Assembly (NCBI GenBank): GCA_013003145.1
Contig: JABDLH010000105.1
Location: 1 to 9,158, forward strand
Direction: 5' to 3'
Length of the DNA stretch: 9,158 bases
Source: Flavobacteriaceae bacterium
Lineage (GTDB): Bacteria > Bacteroidota > Bacteroidia > Flavobacteriales > Flavobacteriaceae
In this document: positions 6,584 to 9,158 of the stretch, piece after piece
How positions within the stretch are numbered: position 1 is the stretch's first letter
How the letters are laid out: each line of letters starts with the position of its first letter
Program-made: the position numbers and the translations under genes
Notes under the pieces: generated by a model
Databases searched by the model: none
Told to the model about the DNA's origin: nothing
Seen by the model: only the letters and a program-made list of their open reading frames with translations

Positions 6584-9158
6584 TTATATAAATTCCGGCC
6601 TTACCGTTTCCTCCACATAAACGATGATCTTGTGGAGTACTTTGTATCCCATGGCCTCTAAAGCATCAGCATAGGTATACAGCTGTTCGTGGTAGCCGGG
6701 GTTTTTCTTTCCAGTCTTATAATCGATAATGACAGCGGAACCGTCCTGCAGTACCAGCCTGTCCGGTCGCAAAAATAGCCCATTTTCAGTAATTATAGGC
6801 ATCTCGTTCTTAATGCTCCTTCCCTCAGTATAATAGGGTGCTAACTGTGGATGGCTGACAATGCTGCCGGCAATCTTCTTGAGTTCTGTGGCCATATCGT
6901 GGTCGATCGCTCCCCTGTTCAGCATAGCCTCTATGACAGGAGCAATGTCTTCCGGGGTATAGATTTCTGCCAGCATAGCGTGCAACAGGTTACCCCGGCC
7001 AAGGGCCAGTTCTCTTCCTGTATCCCATAGCATACCGGAGGTGGTAACTATATCGAGCTCCGGTCTGTTCTTTTTAGAATAAACGAAGGGGATAGAGGAT
7101 TCTTCTGCCAGGGGTTTACCAGACTCAGATAAGGAAAGGGATCCAAACTCATAGCGAGTTTTGGTCTTGTCCCATAATCCTTGAGAATCCAGGAAATAAA
7201 CAAACAGATCTGAATAGGTCTTTACTTCGTGTTTTAACTTGGTTGGGGCATCAGTAAAAATGTATAGTGCCCGCTCTGGCCTTGTCATGGCCACATATAG
7301 CAGATTAAAGGCATCCATTTCTTGCTTTTGCTGTTCCTCCTGGTGCAGTTGTTCGGCAATTGGGCTGTAATGGCACATTTCTTCCTTTTGTGAAAGCAAT
7401 AAGGTAGGGAAGCCGTGATATTTTTCAGGATCTACAGGCAGCCACAGAAGGGTGTCGTTCCTGCCTGAAGAAGCGTAGATACCGGTATTGGCAAAAGGAT
7501 AGATTACCACTGGGAATTCAAGCCCCTTTGCTTTATGCACTGTCATGATCTGAATGGCGTTCATGGCTTCCGGGGCCACAATACTGAGCTTGTCTTTTTT
7601 CTTTTCCCAGTGTTCGAGGAAGGAGACCATACTACCGTCTGTCTTTTGCTCCACCAGTAGTGCTTCATCCAGGAGGTAGGTGATGTAGGCATCAGAAACG
7701 GGAGCCAGGTCAAATTTACTGCTGGCATATTCCAGGCTGTCATAAACGGTAGCTTCCCTGAGATATCCTATATCAAAACCATAGGTTTCTAATAGGTAAT
7801 GATCCAGCGAATTCAGTTGTGTCCGAATAATGGTATGCTTCTCTGTTTTCTCCCTGAGCAGGAAAGACAGAACTTCGTAAGAGATGGCTTGTTCCTTGGG
7901 TGACAGGCAATGCCTGAGCAGGTTGATGAGGAAACGTACCGGTTCGTGGCTCGAGAGGAGAAGGGTTTCTGAGGATATGATGGGGATGCCTTGTTCTAAA
8001 AGGAAATCAGCGATAAGTATCCCCTGTGCTTTGGTCCTGGTAAGTATGCACAGGTCGGAATAACTGTAATTCTTAGCCAGGGTCTCCTCGATGGCTTTAC
8101 TAACTTCCCGGCAATAGATTTCGTTTTTGTGTTCGTCATCCGTGCCCTGTATAAACTGTAAAGACACATAGCCGCCTTCTTTGTTATTGTATTGTTGGCA
8201 ATTTCCCTGAAGATACATGGACTCGTAAGTAGGATTGCCAAGCAATCCGCTGGTGCGGGTAAAAAAATCGTTGTTAAAACTGATGATTTCCCGGCAGCTT
8301 CTGTAATTAGTGGGTTTTTCCTGCAGGCTCGGAGCTGCTACAAAAGGATTTGATGATCTGTTGAACAATTGCATAAATTGTTCTGCATGCCCGCCACGCC
8401 ACCGGTATATGGCCTGTTTGGCATCACCGACCAGGAGCAGTGTGCCTTCATTGCCCTGCTCATCCTTACTTTCCAGGGCATTACTGATCAGCGGAACAAG
8501 GTTGTTCCATTGCATCTCTGAAGTATCCTGGAATTCATCTATAAAATAATGTCGATACTTTTCTCCCAGTCGTTCGTATATAAAGGGAGCAGGTTGATCG
8601 CGAATAGCTTCGGAGATCAGGGTGTTAAAGAAGGAGATGGGTAACTGGTCCCTTTCTTTCTGTAGCATCTCTACCTCTTTCCTGATACTGTTCAGAACCA
8701 TCAGTGGCACCATGTGTTTCAACACGTTGGTAAGGAAGGAAAGGTGGTAGAAGGTATTCTTGATCTGCTCAAAACCACGGGTCAATTGCGGCATTAGACC
8801 ATCTAATGTGCTTTTAACGGAGTCCGGAGCGGCTTTTTTGTAAAGATCTTTTTCGCCAAAGGACTTCTTCCACCCGGCATTGAAGTCGATATCCAGGTCT
8901 CCAGAAGCTATTTTTTTCATAAAAACAGGGAAGTATTTCCCTGTAAAATCAGTATCCTCAAGACCTTCAGCACGGACCGAATCAAGGATCAACTCGGCAA
9001 TTTTGACCAGGTCTTCTTCGGCCCGCTTTTTATCCTTTTGCAGCATTTTTCTAAGCTGCTTAAAGTCTTCCAGGCTTTTTCCTTCAAGTTTTTTTAGTTC
9101 AGCGGCGTGGTTCTCTTCAAAGACCAGCTTCCCTATCTTAAGCAGGTCATTACTAATG
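6584..9158 (-). CDS. addA: AddA-like UvrD/RecB-family helicase-nuclease subunit, N-terminus outside window
   Basis: The frame is open from the window edge (base 9157) to TAA 6586-6584, 857 codons. The ATG at 9046 is internal, because 37 further residues upstream ([20 protein letters not shown] and on) are conserved-looking coding sequence. About the first 200 residues, with Walker A, are missing. Visible SF1 helicase motifs are II DEFQD (8525-8539), [19 protein letters not shown] (8390-8431), [14 protein letters not shown] (7505-7543) and [13 protein letters not shown] (about 7265-7297). The C-terminal PD-(D/E)XK nuclease shows GNLLHAML (His codon at 6980-6982), RPDRL (Asp at 6761-6763), IDYKTG (6709-6726) and the QLYTY motif. 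Both domains look intact, so it should be the motor and one nuclease of an AddAB complex. It is followed at 5 nt by kbl. RecB is the alternative name, but no RecC or RecD is present here, and the AddB homologue lies 3 genes downstream. Confidence 0.9.
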   Translation of the reverse strand, partial: ISNDLLKIGKLVFEENHAAELKKLEGKSLEDFKQLRKMLQKDKKRAEEDLVKIAELILDSVRAEGLEDTDFTGKYFPVFMKKIASGDLDIDFNAGWKKSFGEKDLYKKAAPDSVKSTLDGLMPQLTRGFEQIKNTFYHLSFLTNVLKHMVPLMVLNSIRKEVEMLQKERDQLPISFFNTLISEAIRDQPAPFIYERLGEKYRHYFIDEFQDTSEMQWNNLVPLISNALESKDEQGNEGTLLLVGDAKQAIYRWRGGHAEQFMQLFNRSSNPFVAAPSLQEKPTNYRSCREIISFNNDFFTRTSGLLGNPTYESMYLQGNCQQYNNKEGGYVSLQFIQGTDDEHKNEIYCREVSKAIEETLAKNYSYSDLCILTRTKAQGILIADFLLEQGIPIISSETLLLSSHEPVRFLINLLRHCLSPKEQAISYEVLSFLLREKTEKHTIIRTQLNSLDHYLLETYGFDIGYLREATVYDSLEYASSKFDLAPVSDAYITYLLDEALLVEQKTDGSMVSFLEHWEKKKDKLSIVAPEAMNAIQIMTVHKAKGLEFPVVIYPFANTGIYASSGRNDTLLWLPVDPEKYHGFPTLLLSQKEEMCHYSPIAEQLHQEEQQKQEMDAFNLLYVAMTRPERALYIFTDAPTKLKHEVKTYSDLFVYFLDSQGLWDKTKTRYEFGSLSLSESGKPLAEESSIPFVYSKKNRPELDIVTTSGMLWDTGRELALGRGNLLHAMLAEIYTPEDIAPVIEAMLNRGAIDHDMATELKKIAGSIVSHPQLAPYYTEGRSIKNEMPIITENGLFLRPDRLVLQDGSAVIIDYKTGKKNPGYHEQLYTYADALEAMGYKVLHKIIVYVEETVRPEFI

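Overview
The window looks like chromosomal DNA of a Bacteroidota member, most likely Flavobacteriaceae. The evidence is a consensus Bacteroidota promoter (TTTG-N19-TAnnTTTG) upstream of the ompA-like gene, an OmpA protein with thrombospondin type 3 repeats, AddA and AddB homologues of the flavobacterial kind, a GIY-YIG gene running into a tRNA, and little use of Shine-Dalgarno sequences. This placement is inferred from protein and promoter style; no rRNA or marker phylogeny is available here.

Layout. On the + strand, the 3' end of a small GIY-YIG nuclease gene (2..115) runs into tRNA-Ala(GGC) (106..179). A strong intrinsic terminator follows (181..210). A spacer of about 157 bp precedes a classical short-chain dehydrogenase/reductase gene (368..1081). 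The rest of the window is on the - strand, read right to left: addA (5' end beyond the window, stop at 6584), kbl (6578..5385, 5 nt after addA), a promoter, an ompA-like gene (5271..3898), an intrinsic terminator, and addB (3834..1084). addB converges on the SDR gene with 2 bp between the stop codons.

How the genes work together. AddA (UvrD/RecB-like helicase plus PD-(D/E)XK nuclease) and AddB (helicase-like scaffold plus PD-(D/E)XK nuclease) should form the AddAB helicase-nuclease, which resects double-strand breaks for RecA-dependent repair. The two subunit genes are separated by kbl (threonine/glycine catabolism) and a structural outer-membrane protein gene that has its own strong promoter and terminator. 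The SDR is an independent metabolic gene of unknown substrate.

The window is mostly ordinary core genome. I did not find a clear undescribed system. The points most worth checking are the nuclease gene that ends inside a tRNA, the split addA/addB arrangement with addB starting just after a terminator, and the loss of the iron-sulfur cysteines in AddB.
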